From Desulfobulbaceae bacterium (GTDB lineage Bacteria; Desulfobacterota; Desulfobulbia; Desulfobulbales; SURF-16): a DNA stretch of 64,000 nt. The stretch spans positions 1-64,000 of the forward strand of contig JAGXFQ010000001.1 of NCBI GenBank assembly GCA_024637145.1, in the 5' to 3' direction. The translations under genes were made by a program, and so were the position numbers. The notes under the pieces are model-generated. The model searched no databases. It saw nothing but the letters and a program-made list of their open reading frames with translations, and was not told where the DNA came from. This document shows, piece by piece, positions 37,656-46,625 of this stretch (position 1 is the stretch's first letter; the number at the start of each line of letters is the position of its first letter).

Positions 37656-38663
37656 GTGAAAAAATTGACATACAGCCATTCCAGCCCCTACCCCATGGTA
37701 TATATCCTCCGTTTCCTTGTTTTCCTGCTCTTTTTTCCTGTCCTGGCCCAGGCCGAGGTCATTGACCGGGTTGTGGCGGTGGTCAACGATGACCTGATCA
37801 CCCTTTCCGAATTAAACAGCGAAGGGGCCCTCCATTTTGAGAAGATTCGCGAACAGGCCCCCCCGGAAGAGCGGTCCCTGGCCCTCACCGCGGCCCGCAA
37901 AGAGATTCTGGCCAATCTGATTGAGCGAAAACTCATTGCCCAGCGGGCAGCAGAACATGGCATTACGGTGAGTGACGAAGAGATTGAGATGAATTACTTC
38001 CGGATCATGGAACAAAACAACTTCAGCGAGGAACAGTTTGCGGCCGAACTGGCCAAGAGCGGCCTGTCCCCTCAGATGTACAAGGATAATCTCCGCAATC
38101 AGATCACCCAGCAGCGCCTCCTCGGCGTTGAAATACGCTCCAAGGTGGTGATCACCAATGAGCAGATCGAGGAGTATTACAACACCAAATATGGTCAGAT
38201 CAACAAAGAGGACGGCCTGCATATTCTCCAGATCGGCTGCCTGTGGGGGCGTGGCAGTAAAGCCGCCAGCAAGGAAGAGGCCCTGATGCGGACCCAACAG
38301 CTGCGCGGCATGGTGATGGCCGGCGAGAACTTTAAGGAAATCGCCAGATCATACTCTGATCTGCCCTCAGCAACCGATGGCGGCGATATCGGGGTCTTTG
38401 CTCGAGATGAACTCTCCAGGCCCATGCAGGAAGGTTTTGACGGCCTGCGTGCCGGCGAGGTCACCCCGATCATTGACAGCGGTGACAGCTTCCAGTTCTT
38501 CAAACTCCTCTCCAGCAAATCAGGAAATGTCATTACCCAGGCCCCTCTCCAGACAGTACGCGAAGAAATTCGCGCCCTGCTCCAGGAGCAGGAGCTTAAG
38601 GAAAAATTTGACAAATGGGTCATCCAGCTCCGTGAAGATGCCTATATCAAAGAGCAACTCTGA
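37656..38663 (+). CDS. surA: Periplasmic chaperone/peptidyl-prolyl isomerase, SurA-like
   Basis: A 335-residue exported protein. The signal peptide (hydrophobic core ~15-30, cleavage after LAQA) is followed by a SurA N-domain (VIDRVVAVVNDDLITLSEL, the family hallmark) and one parvulin domain at ~185-285 (HILQIGCLWGRGS, GGDIGVFARDELSRPM). SurA of E. coli has two parvulin domains; this shorter form is common outside enterics. It should escort outer-membrane proteins to BamA, whose gene is 3.7 kb upstream. The GTG at 37656 is used; an ATG at 37695 (MVYILRF) is an alternative. Confidence 0.9.
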   Translation: MKKLTYSHSSPYPMVYILRFLVFLLFFPVLAQAEVIDRVVAVVNDDLITLSELNSEGALHFEKIREQAPPEERSLALTAARKEILANLIERKLIAQRAAEHGITVSDEEIEMNYFRIMEQNNFSEEQFAAELAKSGLSPQMYKDNLRNQITQQRLLGVEIRSKVVITNEQIEEYYNTKYGQINKEDGLHILQIGCLWGRGSKAASKEEALMRTQQLRGMVMAGENFKEIARSYSDLPSATDGGDIGVFARDELSRPMQEGFDGLRAGEVTPIIDSGDSFQFFKLLSSKSGNVITQAPLQTVREEIRALLQEQELKEKFDKWVIQLREDAYIKEQL

Positions 38664-38850
38664 TCTCCGCCTTTCCCTCACCCTCTTCGTGCCCGTTCAA
38701 TTGACGACCCCAGAGGGTTACACACCTCCTATCCCCTTGTGATCTTGAGGCAGAATTTGTCTCGGCACCCTTTGTGGATTAGAGTAAGATAAGTACATTA
38801 CCCACCTCAGATCTTATTTTCCCAATGAGATCGACACTGCAGGGGATCTC

Positions 38851-39849
38851 ATGACTCAGGAAAACAATAAAAAAACATGGACTGCAAATGCTGAGAAATC
38901 AGGCCCGGAGAGCAGTCACCCCTTGGGCGCCTATCTCCAGCGTGAACGGCAAAAAAAAGAACAGACCATTGAAGAGGTTGCTGAATCTACGTGTATTCCC
39001 ACCCAAATACTGAAGGCCCTTGAAGCGGGCGATAAAAACCTTTTGCCTCTTTCTGTCTACACCAAGGGTTTTGTGAAAATTTATGCGCTGCACTTAGGTC
39101 TTGATAAGGAGGAGATCCTGGAAAGATTCAGCAAGGAATGGGGAACCGTCTCCTTATCAACACCGGAAGTTCTGTCCCGCGAAAGCCTGGCTGAGTCTTC
39201 GCCCTTCTTTCTTTCCTTTCGTTTTTACTTTATTCTTTTGCTCCTCGCCCTGGCCTTAGGCCTCGCCTATTTTTTCTTGCAGACTGATGATCTCCAACCG
39301 GTGGAGGTGACAGCTCTCCCTCCTACTGGACAAGAGGGGGCTGCACAGGTCGCTGTGACGGCAAAGGAGTTCAAAGAATTACAGACTATTGCCGGCGAGC
39401 CCAGCCGGGAAACACCCCTGATCTCGCCGCAATCAGCCGGCAAAACAACCCTGGAGCATGATTTACGCCCAAAGGCGTCTCTGGACCGCGACGATCTGAC
39501 TGTTGACCATGACACGGCGCCCCCCCCCATGGTGGTCCGCCAGGATAAGGCCCCGGCCGATGCTGTAGACCAGGTGCAGGGCCTCTTTCTTGCCGTAGAC
39601 TCCGTCAACCTCCACATCCGTTTTCTCAAAAGGACCCACCTGTCCGTGAGCCAAGATGACAAGGAGCCGGCAGAATTCATCTTTACCAAGGGCGAGGAAA
39701 GCAGCTGGCAGGCAACAAAGCAGATCACCCTCCATGTTGACCCCGCCGATGCCGTGGAGATGACCTTGAACGGTTCCCCGGTCACCGTTAAAGGCGCCAG
39801 CACTGATGGCTCCCTTGTCATCACCCTGCCCACTGATCTTCCCAGCTGA
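38851..39849 (+). CDS. RodZ-like HTH membrane protein
   Basis: A 332-residue bitopic protein. The cytoplasmic helix-turn-helix of the RodZ type (GAYLQRERQKKEQTIEEVAE to LPLSVYTKGFVKIYA, residues ~25-80) precedes a single transmembrane helix (~115-137). A Pro/Thr/Asp-rich linker leads to a periplasmic DUF4115-like domain (LFLAVDSVNLHIRFLK, ~250-330). RodZ links MreB filaments to cell-wall synthesis. ATG start; recO follows two bases after the stop. An imperfect repeat GAGATC/GATCTC just before the ATG may form a hairpin. Confidence 0.85.
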   Translation: MTQENNKKTWTANAEKSGPESSHPLGAYLQRERQKKEQTIEEVAESTCIPTQILKALEAGDKNLLPLSVYTKGFVKIYALHLGLDKEEILERFSKEWGTVSLSTPEVLSRESLAESSPFFLSFRFYFILLLLALALGLAYFFLQTDDLQPVEVTALPPTGQEGAAQVAVTAKEFKELQTIAGEPSRETPLISPQSAGKTTLEHDLRPKASLDRDDLTVDHDTAPPPMVVRQDKAPADAVDQVQGLFLAVDSVNLHIRFLKRTHLSVSQDDKEPAEFIFTKGEESSWQATKQITLHVDPADAVEMTLNGSPVTVKGASTDGSLVITLPTDLPS

Positions 39850-39851
39850 TA

Positions 39852-40610
39852 ATGGCAAACCACGAAACCGAAGCCGTGGTCTTGAAGATCTTCGACCATG
39901 GTGAATCTGACAAGATTATCACCTTTTTCACCTCCGGATTCGGCAAGATAACGGCCATTGCCAAAGGCGCCAAAAGAAGCAAAAAGCGTTTCGTGGGTAA
40001 ACTTGAGCTCTTTAATCATCTCCATATTGTTTTTGCCGACAACAGATATTCCTCGCTGGTTCGGGTTGACGAGGCAGAAATCATCAACCCCTTTCCTGCT
40101 CTGCGTAGCGATTATCAACGTTTTGTCTGCTCAACCCTGGCCAGCGAACTTGTTTTGAACTGGACAGCAGAACATGATCAGGACGAGAATCTCTTTCACC
40201 TCCTGACCTGGACCCATGGCCAGCTCACCAAAAACGCCCCCCAGGCTACTCTCCTTCTTTTTCAACTCCACCTTTTCACCCTGCTGGGCTATCATCTCCA
40301 TCTTTCCTCCTGCTGCCAATGTCGAGTTGCCGTGGACAGCTCAAGAAATTTCTCTTTTTTTTCGCCAAAAAACGGCCTGCTATGCTCTCCATGCGCGGCG
40401 CTGGCACCGGAAAAGAGCTCCGGCGGCCTGCCGCTTTCCCTGGGGACCATCCGACTCCTGGAAAAGGCCCGCCAACTCACGGTGGACAAATGGCCCCGAC
40501 TCCATTTTTCCAAACAATCTCTCAACGAGACCATGGCCCTCTTCCAAGGCCATAACGACTTTCTACTCCAAAGGAATATTCTTTCCTGGAAGGAGCTCCG
40601 CGCCCTCTAA
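39852..40610 (+). CDS. recO: DNA repair protein RecO
   Basis: A 252-residue recombination mediator that helps load RecA onto SSB-coated single strands (RecFOR). The N-terminal OB fold begins ETEAVVLKIFDHGESDKIIT, with GKITAIAKGAKRSKKRFVG, a conserved basic segment. A four-Cys zinc site is seen in SSCCQCRV (~158) and LLCSPCAAL (~180). Length is normal. It starts two bases after the RodZ-like stop, so the two are in one operon. Confidence 0.94.
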   Translation: MANHETEAVVLKIFDHGESDKIITFFTSGFGKITAIAKGAKRSKKRFVGKLELFNHLHIVFADNRYSSLVRVDEAEIINPFPALRSDYQRFVCSTLASELVLNWTAEHDQDENLFHLLTWTHGQLTKNAPQATLLLFQLHLFTLLGYHLHLSSCCQCRVAVDSSRNFSFFSPKNGLLCSPCAALAPEKSSGGLPLSLGTIRLLEKARQLTVDKWPRLHFSKQSLNETMALFQGHNDFLLQRNILSWKELRAL

Positions 40611-40660
40611 TCATCGTGGCTGACCCCAAAAAGGGCCGCCATATTTTTTTTATTTCATAA

Positions 40661-40871
40661 CAGCCAGTTGAAAAAGGTATTAAGCGCTGCTGAGGCAAGG
40701 CGTAAGCACCCCTTGAGGGTGAAAAAAGAGGCGAAAAAGCGCGCCCGGAGGAAGTGCCCTTGGGGTGCAGTTTACCTGTGGTTTAGGAGCATTTCTGAGT
40801 CTCGCAGGCTCGCTTACCTGAGCCGAATTTTGACGCCGCATCAGTAAGCGCAGTAGTTTTTCAACAAGCTG
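40661..40871. repeat. MITE-like 211-bp element with 15-bp imperfect terminal repeats
   Basis: The left end CAGCCAGTTGAAAAA (40661-40675) and the right end (40857-40871, complement CAGCTTGTTGAAAAA) match at 13 of 15 positions. Inside, GTAAGCACCCCTTG and a later CTTGGGGTGCAGTTTAC are also complementary, so the whole element can fold. It has no coding capacity. It occupies most of the gap between recO and the Bax-like gene. Similar 'TTGTTGAAAAA' ended elements are my recollection from related genomes, not shown here. Confidence 0.5.
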
Positions 40872-40893
40872 ATAAGGATCCCCCCAAGAGACC

Positions 40894-41913
40894 ATGACAA
40901 AAATACCGTTTCCATCATCCGCCAAACAGTGGCTGGGGCTGGCCACCGGCGCCCTCCTGCTGGGCCTGGCACTTGTCATCATCTTCAGCAAGCGCCATCC
41001 TTTCATAGGTCAAGGGAACAATTATCTTCAGACCATCCAGGATCAACATGTGCCGCTTACCGGCCCCCCTAAAAAGCTGAAGGTCTCCTCTGCCCAGGAG
41101 GTCTGGGATTATTACAAGGAGATCGGCTTCACCATGGACAACCTGGAAACAGGTCAGACAGAGGTGCCCCGTATTTATCTGGCCAACATCACTGATACCT
41201 GGTCGGACAACGAGTCTATTGCCTTTAAAAAGTCTCTGTTCTACCGGACCATGTTACCCCTTATTCTCCGCGTCAATGAACTTATTGCCGGGGAACGACA
41301 ACAATTGACAGAACTTATCGCCAAGAGAAAAAAAGGCCCCCTGACAGCCCGAGAAAAGCAATGGCTGCAGCGACTTGCCCAGGCATACCAGGTAACTTCC
41401 CCTTCATACCAGGGGCCCCTCACCGAACAGCATCTTGCCACCCTCCTCTCCAGGGTGGACAGCATCCCGGCGTCCATGGCCCTGGGTCAGGCCGCCTATG
41501 AAAGCGCCTACGCCACCTCCCGCTTTGCCATAGAGGGCAATGCCCTGTTTGGTCAGTGGCGCTGGGGAAGCGGCCTTGTCCCTGCCCAGCAACGTGAGGG
41601 CCTGGGGGATTACCGAATCGCTGATTTTGAGACCCCCCTGGACTCCATGGCCGCCTTTGCCAGAAATCTCAACACCAACAAGGCCTATGTGGAGTTCAGA
41701 AGGCTGCGCAGTGACCTGCGCCGCCGGGGAGAACCCCTTGACGGCCACATCCTGGCCGCCGGCTTGGAAAAATATTCGGAAAGAGGGGAACTCTACATTG
41801 AAACCCTGCGCCAGATGATGAGCCACAATAATCTGGGCAGGCTGGACGCGACCAGACTCGACAGCGGTCAGCCCATCAGCCTGATCCCTCAATGGGCTGA
41901 GGAGGAACAATGA
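40894..41913 (+). CDS. Bax-like glucosaminidase domain protein
   Basis: A 339-residue peptidoglycan hydrolase candidate. One N-terminal transmembrane anchor (residues ~12-32) is followed by a periplasmic region and a C-terminal mannosyl-glycoprotein endo-beta-N-acetylglucosaminidase-like domain. The catalytic Glu is in LGQAAYESAYATSRFA (~205), followed by NALFGQWRWG and a DSMAAFARNLNTNKAY segment, as in E. coli Bax and FlgJ. ATG start; the MITE-like repeat lies just upstream, so its promoter may come from that element. Its cell-wall role is inferred from the family. Confidence 0.87.
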   Translation: MTKIPFPSSAKQWLGLATGALLLGLALVIIFSKRHPFIGQGNNYLQTIQDQHVPLTGPPKKLKVSSAQEVWDYYKEIGFTMDNLETGQTEVPRIYLANITDTWSDNESIAFKKSLFYRTMLPLILRVNELIAGERQQLTELIAKRKKGPLTAREKQWLQRLAQAYQVTSPSYQGPLTEQHLATLLSRVDSIPASMALGQAAYESAYATSRFAIEGNALFGQWRWGSGLVPAQQREGLGDYRIADFETPLDSMAAFARNLNTNKAYVEFRRLRSDLRRRGEPLDGHILAAGLEKYSERGELYIETLRQMMSHNNLGRLDATRLDSGQPISLIPQWAEEEQ

Positions 41914-42219
41914 TCCCCGGAAATGCCGACCGGAATCGTCAGGAGCCTCTCCCTGTGGTGGCCGTCTGCTGAGGATTTTGCCTTGTTTTTACCTAAAAAA
42001 TATCCAGATCTACCAAAAAATTTTCGCCAAATGGGTGAAAAAATTCAACAACAGGAGTTTTTCTCTGGTTTTTGCTGAAAGAATTCTGTTTTACGAAGAT
42101 TTTTCCGGCCATTTGGGGTATATTGTCTCTGATTTTTATGAAAAAGATCCCTTTTCGTGGCTGCCGGCGGCGTTTTACCGCCTAAGTCCCAGACAATTTA
42201 TTCTAAGGAGAACCATATC
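41914..42219. other. Intergenic region before the SlyD-like gene
   Basis: About 306 bases. An open plus-strand frame of 81 codons crosses it but lacks a ribosome site and family resemblance. The region ends with AAGGAG, the ribosome site of the SlyD-like gene. No hairpin terminator is evident. Confidence 0.35.
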
Positions 42220-42645
42220 ATGACAATTGAGGCAGGCAATAAAATTAGCGTCCACTACACCGGCACCTTTGAAAATGGTGAGGTTTTCGATTCTTCCAAG
42301 GAGAGTAGCCCCCTCTCTTTCGAGGTTGGGGCCGGACAGATGATCCAGGGTTTTGATCAGGCCGTGCTCGGCATGAAGCAAGGGGAAAGCAAGAAGTTTA
42401 CCCTTGCCCCTGAAGAGGCCTATGGTCCCAGAAACGAAGAGCTTCTCATTGATATCCCCAACGCCAATTTCCCGGAAGACCTGAAGCTTGAGGAGGGCAT
42501 GATGCTGCAGATGACCAATCAGGACGGTCAGCCCGTACCCGCCACAGTGGCTGAGATAAACGAAGAGAGCGTCAAGATGGATGTCAACCATCCCATGGCC
42601 GGCAAGACCTTGATCTTTGATATCGAGATCGTTGAAGTTGCCTGA
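42220..42645 (+). CDS. FKBP-type peptidyl-prolyl isomerase, SlyD-like
   Basis: A 141-residue SlyD/FkpB-type isomerase. The FKBP core is split by an insert-in-flap: NKISVHYTGTFENGEVFDSS at the start, then an IF-domain (~70-120: EEAYGPRNEELLIDI, MLQMTNQDGQP) and the closing strand NHPMAGKTLIFDIEI. It catalyses proline isomerisation in the cytoplasm and can chaperone. There is no His-rich nickel tail as in E. coli SlyD. The ATG at 42220 has AAGGAG nine bases upstream. An intrinsic terminator follows. Confidence 0.93.
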   Translation: MTIEAGNKISVHYTGTFENGEVFDSSKESSPLSFEVGAGQMIQGFDQAVLGMKQGESKKFTLAPEEAYGPRNEELLIDIPNANFPEDLKLEEGMMLQMTNQDGQPVPATVAEINEESVKMDVNHPMAGKTLIFDIEIVEVA

Positions 42646-42728
42646 TTTCGTTCATTTCCCCACCAGGGAGACAGCGCCCTGAAACCAAGCAGAACCTTCA
42701 GGATGCTGTCTTCCCTTTTTTTTCTCCT

Positions 42729-42771
42729 GGGATGGGCTGGAAACACCAGCCCATCCCGGCTTGCTCTTTTT
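42729..42771 (+). terminator. Intrinsic terminator after the SlyD-like gene
   Basis: A perfect 12-bp stem GGGATGGGCTGG (42729-42740) and CCAGCCCATCCC (42746-42757), five-base loop, is followed by a T-rich tract to 42771. It lies 84 bp after the stop. Confidence 0.75.
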
Positions 42772-42884
42772 CATCCCGCCCTGGTTCCTCCGGCAAAGAG
42801 GCGCTGCCCCCTCCCTTTTTGCACAGTTTCTCCCTGCCCTGCCCCCATGCCCCAGCTCCTTGTGCTGCCCTTCTTGTTTTTTTT

Positions 42885-42974
42885 GTAACTGCTCACCCCA
42901 TGGCCACCTCAATACAATAACGCCCTAAGTTGTAACTGCTTGCCGGGAAGATTCGGTGCCCTGTGAGCAATTAC
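42885..42974. repeat. Inverted/direct repeats in the chemoreceptor leader
   Basis: GTAACTGCTCAC (42885-42896) is matched in inverse by GTGAGCAATTAC (42963-42974), 11 of 12 positions; GTAACTGCT recurs directly at 42932-42940. The stretch 42646-43103 otherwise holds only the upstream terminator. The repeats could be a regulator site or a fragment of a mobile repeat. Confidence 0.4.
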
Positions 42975-43103
42975 GTTTTTTTTTTGAACTTTTCCCGCGT
43001 AACTCATGAAAATAACGTCTTGATTAATTTCAAATTAATTGTTCTTTAGATGTTTGCGTTTATAGAGACATCAGCACCTTATTCTGGCCAAAAGGAAAGC
43101 ATT

Positions 43104-45074
43104 ATGGATTGGAAGAAAATGACCATCGGCAAAAAAATTGTCTTCGGCTACACAATTATTCTCACCATGCTCATTGCCATCACTGCCATCAGCTATTTTG
43201 GCGTGGGCACCATCCTTGCCAACGCCGACGAAGTGATCCGCGGCAAAGAACTTGATAAGGTGCTGGCCCAGCGGGAGGTGGATCATCTCCACTGGGCCCA
43301 GGCGGTCAACACCCTGCTCACCGACGCGAGTGTCACCACCCTGAAGGTGCAGACCGACCATAAAAAATGCAAGCTGGGCAGCTGGCTTTACGGGGAAGGA
43401 CGTACCGAGGCGGAACAGCTGCTTCCCGGCCTGCAGCCCTTACTCAAGGAGCTTGAAAGACCCCATGAACGGATGCACTCCTCGGCCATTGAGATCAAAG
43501 AGGCCTATAAGCCAGCCGATCCCACCCTGCCCATCCGCCTTGTGGAGATAGAATCCGCCCACCAGGCCTGGGCCACCAGATTACTTACCGCCATAATCAA
43601 TAAAGAGACCACAGTGAAAAAGGTCTCCACCGACCCCAAGACCTGTAAGCTGGGTATATTTTTGACCACAGAACAGGCCCGGACCGCCTATGCCAATGGC
43701 AGCCCTTATGTCAAGGAACTCTGGGACGCCTTGCATACCAGCCACAATGCCATGCACCTGACCGCAATTGACGCCAAAGAGCTTCTGGCCGCCCAGAAAT
43801 TCGACCAGGCCATGGAGCTGATGCATAATACCATCATGCTCCATCTCAATTCCACCATTTCGATACTCAACGAGCTCCGTTTTGAAGCTGAAGAGGAGCT
43901 TAAAGGAAGCATGAGGGCCAACGAGGTCTACAGCACCGTCACCCTGCCCACCATGCATGAGACCCTCAACGCCATCAGCACAATCAGGGAGTATGTCGGC
44001 GACAACCTGATGTCCGACAAGGCCATGCTGGCCGCGGGCAAGAAAACCAGGGGCATAGTCACCATTCTCAGCCTGGCCACCCTGGCCTTGGGAATTTTGA
44101 TCGCCCTCTTCTCCTCCAAAAACATCATCACCATTCTCAGAAACGTGGTTGACAGCATGGCAGAGGCCTCGCGCCAGATCACCGCTGTTTCCGGCCATAT
44201 TGCCGCTTCCAGCCAGACCATGGCAGCCGGGGCCTCAGAACAGGCGGCCAGCCTGGAAAACACCTCATCATCCCTGGAAGAGATCAACTCTCTGACCAGA
44301 CAAAATGCCGATAACACCCAGCAGGCAGACACCACCATGAAGGGCGTTAAAGGCAATATGGCCAAGGCTGACCAGTCCATGGCTCGACTCACCCAGTCCA
44401 TGATCGAGATCTCCCAGGCCAGTGAGGACACCCAGCGCATCGTCAAAACCATTGACGCCATCGCCTTTCAGACCAACCTCCTGGCCCTTAATGCCGCCGT
44501 GGAAGCAGCCCGGGCCGGCGAGGCCGGAGCCGGTTTTGCTGTGGTGGCCGACGAGGTCCGCAACCTGGCCATGCGCGCCGCCCAGTCTGCCGGCGAGACC
44601 TCGGCCCTCATTGACTCCACTGTTGACAAGATACGCAGTGGTTCTCTGCTGGCCACAGAGACCAATGAGATGTTCTCTGTGGCCAATGAGGCCTCGGACA
44701 AAATTGCCACCTTAATCAGCGAAATCTCCACCGCCTCCGGCGAACAGGCCAGTGGTATCGGCGTCATTAACTCCTCAATCACCCAGATTGAAACCGTTAC
44801 CCAGGACAATGCCGCCACTGCCGAAGAGACCGCCTCTGCCTCCGAGGAGCTGGCCTCCCAGATCATGGCCATGGACCAGACCGTTCGTGAATTCCAGGTT
44901 ATGGTGGGCGGCCAGGGCAAAAGAGAAACCCCGCGGCCGGCGGCCCGGCGGGCCAGAAAGATCTCCCCTTCCCCCAGCCATAAGCAGCTGAGTATGCCGC
45001 CGGCTGCCAAGAAAACCAAAAAAGAGGCGGAAAAAATCATCCCCTTTGATGATGATGATTTTGAGGATTTCTAG
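43104..45074 (+). CDS. Methyl-accepting chemotaxis protein with tandem CZB-like sensor modules
   Basis: A 656-residue chemoreceptor. TM1 is at ~10-32. The periplasmic part carries two CZB-like (chemoreceptor zinc-binding) repeats: first [10 protein letters not shown] with [11 protein letters not shown] and [10 protein letters not shown] (~55-135), then [11 protein letters not shown] with CKLGIFL and [10 protein letters not shown] (~150-230). TM2 is at ~315-335. The signalling domain has the hairpin tip [19 protein letters not shown] and a long coiled coil; a standard HAMP is not obvious. The tail ends in [12 protein letters not shown] after a basic linker. The ATG at 43104 has AAAGGAAAG; an upstream TTG-started frame adds an unlikely tail. 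Confidence 0.92.
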   Translation: MDWKKMTIGKKIVFGYTIILTMLIAITAISYFGVGTILANADEVIRGKELDKVLAQREVDHLHWAQAVNTLLTDASVTTLKVQTDHKKCKLGSWLYGEGRTEAEQLLPGLQPLLKELERPHERMHSSAIEIKEAYKPADPTLPIRLVEIESAHQAWATRLLTAIINKETTVKKVSTDPKTCKLGIFLTTEQARTAYANGSPYVKELWDALHTSHNAMHLTAIDAKELLAAQKFDQAMELMHNTIMLHLNSTISILNELRFEAEEELKGSMRANEVYSTVTLPTMHETLNAISTIREYVGDNLMSDKAMLAAGKKTRGIVTILSLATLALGILIALFSSKNIITILRNVVDSMAEASRQITAVSGHIAASSQTMAAGASEQAASLENTSSSLEEINSLTRQNADNTQQADTTMKGVKGNMAKADQSMARLTQSMIEISQASEDTQRIVKTIDAIAFQTNLLALNAAVEAARAGEAGAGFAVVADEVRNLAMRAAQSAGETSALIDSTVDKIRSGSLLATETNEMFSVANEASDKIATLISEISTASGEQASGIGVINSSITQIETVTQDNAATAEETASASEELASQIMAMDQTVREFQVMVGGQGKRETPRPAARRARKISPSPSHKQLSMPPAAKKTKKEAEKIIPFDDDDFEDF

Positions 45075-45114
45075 ATCCTTCTGGCCCTGGCCATCCAGTC
45101 CATTATAAAAAAGA

Positions 45115-45153
45115 GGGGCTGCCGGTTTTTTCAAACCGGCAGCCCCTTTTTTT
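45115..45153 (+). terminator. Intrinsic terminator after the chemoreceptor gene
   Basis: GGGGCTGCCGGTTT (45115-45128) pairs perfectly with AAACCGGCAGCCCC (45133-45146), four-base loop, then seven T residues. It lies 40 bp after the stop. Confidence 0.92.
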
Positions 45154-45337
45154 GTACACCCCGCCGCAACACCCTGGCCTGCTTAAGGAGCAGCCCCTCT
45201 GCTTAAGATAAATCCCCGGCAGGCAAGAGGCCTTTTGTTGGTGAGAAGATTGAGACACGAACCACCGGAGATGACCCAGCAGGAACCTAGTGCAGTGTAT
45301 CACTTAAAATTTTGTATATTTATGCAACTATGCCTTT

Positions 45338-45437
45338 AACCACAAAGGCATTCTTTTTAATACCCCCTTGAGGGGTACAAAAACACGAAGAACTTCTTGT
45401 TTTTATGTTTTTCTTTGTGCCTTCGTGTCTTTGCGGT
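45338..45437. repeat. Intergenic palindromic repeat of the 'CACAAAGGCA' type
   Basis: Between the chemoreceptor terminator and the mmdB 3' end there are nested inverted repeats: ACCACAAAGGCA near 45338 against a later TGTCTTTGCGGTT, ACACGAAG (45383-45390) against CTTCGTGT (45421-45428), and a small ACCCCCTTGAGGGGT stem. The right half resembles the arms of the repeat at 61542-61596. It may double as terminator for convergent transcripts. Confidence 0.5.
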
Positions 45438-45486
45438 TCGTATGCAATAACGAAATTCTACACGTACATTTAAGTTTTACGGAGTA

Positions 45487-46614
45487 CTAGAAGGTCCCCA
45501 GGGTCGACCAGAGCACACCGGCCACAATGGCCGAACCGATCACCCCGGCGACATTGGGCGCCATAGCGTGCATGAGAAGGTAATTGCTGGGATCCTCCTT
45601 CTGCCCTACGGCCTGCACCACTCGGGCGGAATCAGGCACGGCGGAAACCCCGGCCGCCCCGATAAGGGGGTTGATCTTCTCCTTCAAAAAAAGATTCATG
45701 AACTTGGCAAAGAGGACGCCGCCGGCCGTGGCCACCACAAAAGAAAAGGCTCCGAGCAAGAAGATGAGAATAGATTGCGGGTTTAAGAAGGTCTGGGCCT
45801 GGGTGGAGGCGCCCACCGTGAAACCAAGCAGGATGGTGACAATATCGATAAGGGCGGTGCGGGCCGAGTTGGCGAGACGGTCCGTCACTGTTGATTCCTT
45901 TAGAAGATTCCCGAAAAAAAGCATGCCCAATAAGGTCATGGAACCCGGAGCCAGCAGGGCGCAGATCAAAAAGGCGGCAATGGGGAAGATAATCCGTTCC
46001 CGGCGCGAAACAGGGCGCGGCGGCTTCATGTGAATCCGGCGCTCCGCCTTGGTGGTGAGCAGATACATGATGGGAGGCTGAATCACCGGGACCAGGGCCA
46101 TATAGGAATAGGCGGCTATGGCAATGGGGCCCAGAAGTTCCGGGGCGATCATGGAGGAGAGAAAGATGGCGGTGGGACCATCGGCGCCGCCGATAATACC
46201 GATGGCCCCGGCCTGTTGCACGGAAAATCCCAGGACAAGGGCCCCGGCAAAGGTCAGGAAGACACCGATCTGAGCGGCCGCCCCCAGCAGAATGAGCTTG
46301 GGGTTGGAGAGCATGGTGGAAAAATCGGTCATGGCGCCGATACCGAGAAAGATCAGGGGAGGATAGATCCCCTTGCTCACCCCCATATAGAGATATTTGA
46401 GAACACTGCCGTCGTCATAAACGCTGAGGGGCAGATTGGCGACGGGGGGGATATTGCCGATCAAAATACCAAAGCCGATGGGCACCAGCAGGAGCGGTTC
46501 GTAATCCTTTTTTATGGCCAGGACAATGAAGAGCAGGCCGATGACCATCATGACGCCATTCCCCCAGGTCATATGGGCAAAGCCGGAATGCGCAAAAAAA
46601 CTTGAAATATCCAC
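45487..46614 (-). CDS. mmdB: Sodium-pumping decarboxylase beta subunit
   Basis: A 375-residue polytopic membrane protein of the OadB/GcdB/MmdB family. It decarboxylates carboxybiotin and couples this to export of Na+. Conserved segments include GIGAMTDFSTMLSNP (~100), IGIIGGADGPTAIFLSS (~142, with the Na+-binding Asp) and SAVPDSARVVQ (~315). About 9-11 helices are predicted. ATG at 46614, 11 bp after the biotin carrier stop. In this operon, with a carboxyltransferase of the methylmalonyl type, the substrate is likely methylmalonyl-CoA. Confidence 0.93.
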   Translation of the reverse strand: MDISSFFAHSGFAHMTWGNGVMMVIGLLFIVLAIKKDYEPLLLVPIGFGILIGNIPPVANLPLSVYDDGSVLKYLYMGVSKGIYPPLIFLGIGAMTDFSTMLSNPKLILLGAAAQIGVFLTFAGALVLGFSVQQAGAIGIIGGADGPTAIFLSSMIAPELLGPIAIAAYSYMALVPVIQPPIMYLLTTKAERRIHMKPPRPVSRRERIIFPIAAFLICALLAPGSMTLLGMLFFGNLLKESTVTDRLANSARTALIDIVTILLGFTVGASTQAQTFLNPQSILIFLLGAFSFVVATAGGVLFAKFMNLFLKEKINPLIGAAGVSAVPDSARVVQAVGQKEDPSNYLLMHAMAPNVAGVIGSAIVAGVLWSTLGTF

Positions 46615-46625
46615 AGGAAATCCAC

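Noticed and set aside
41978-42223. 81-codon plus-strand frame before the SlyD-like gene
   Set aside because: No ribosome site or recognisable family; it ends just past the true SlyD start.
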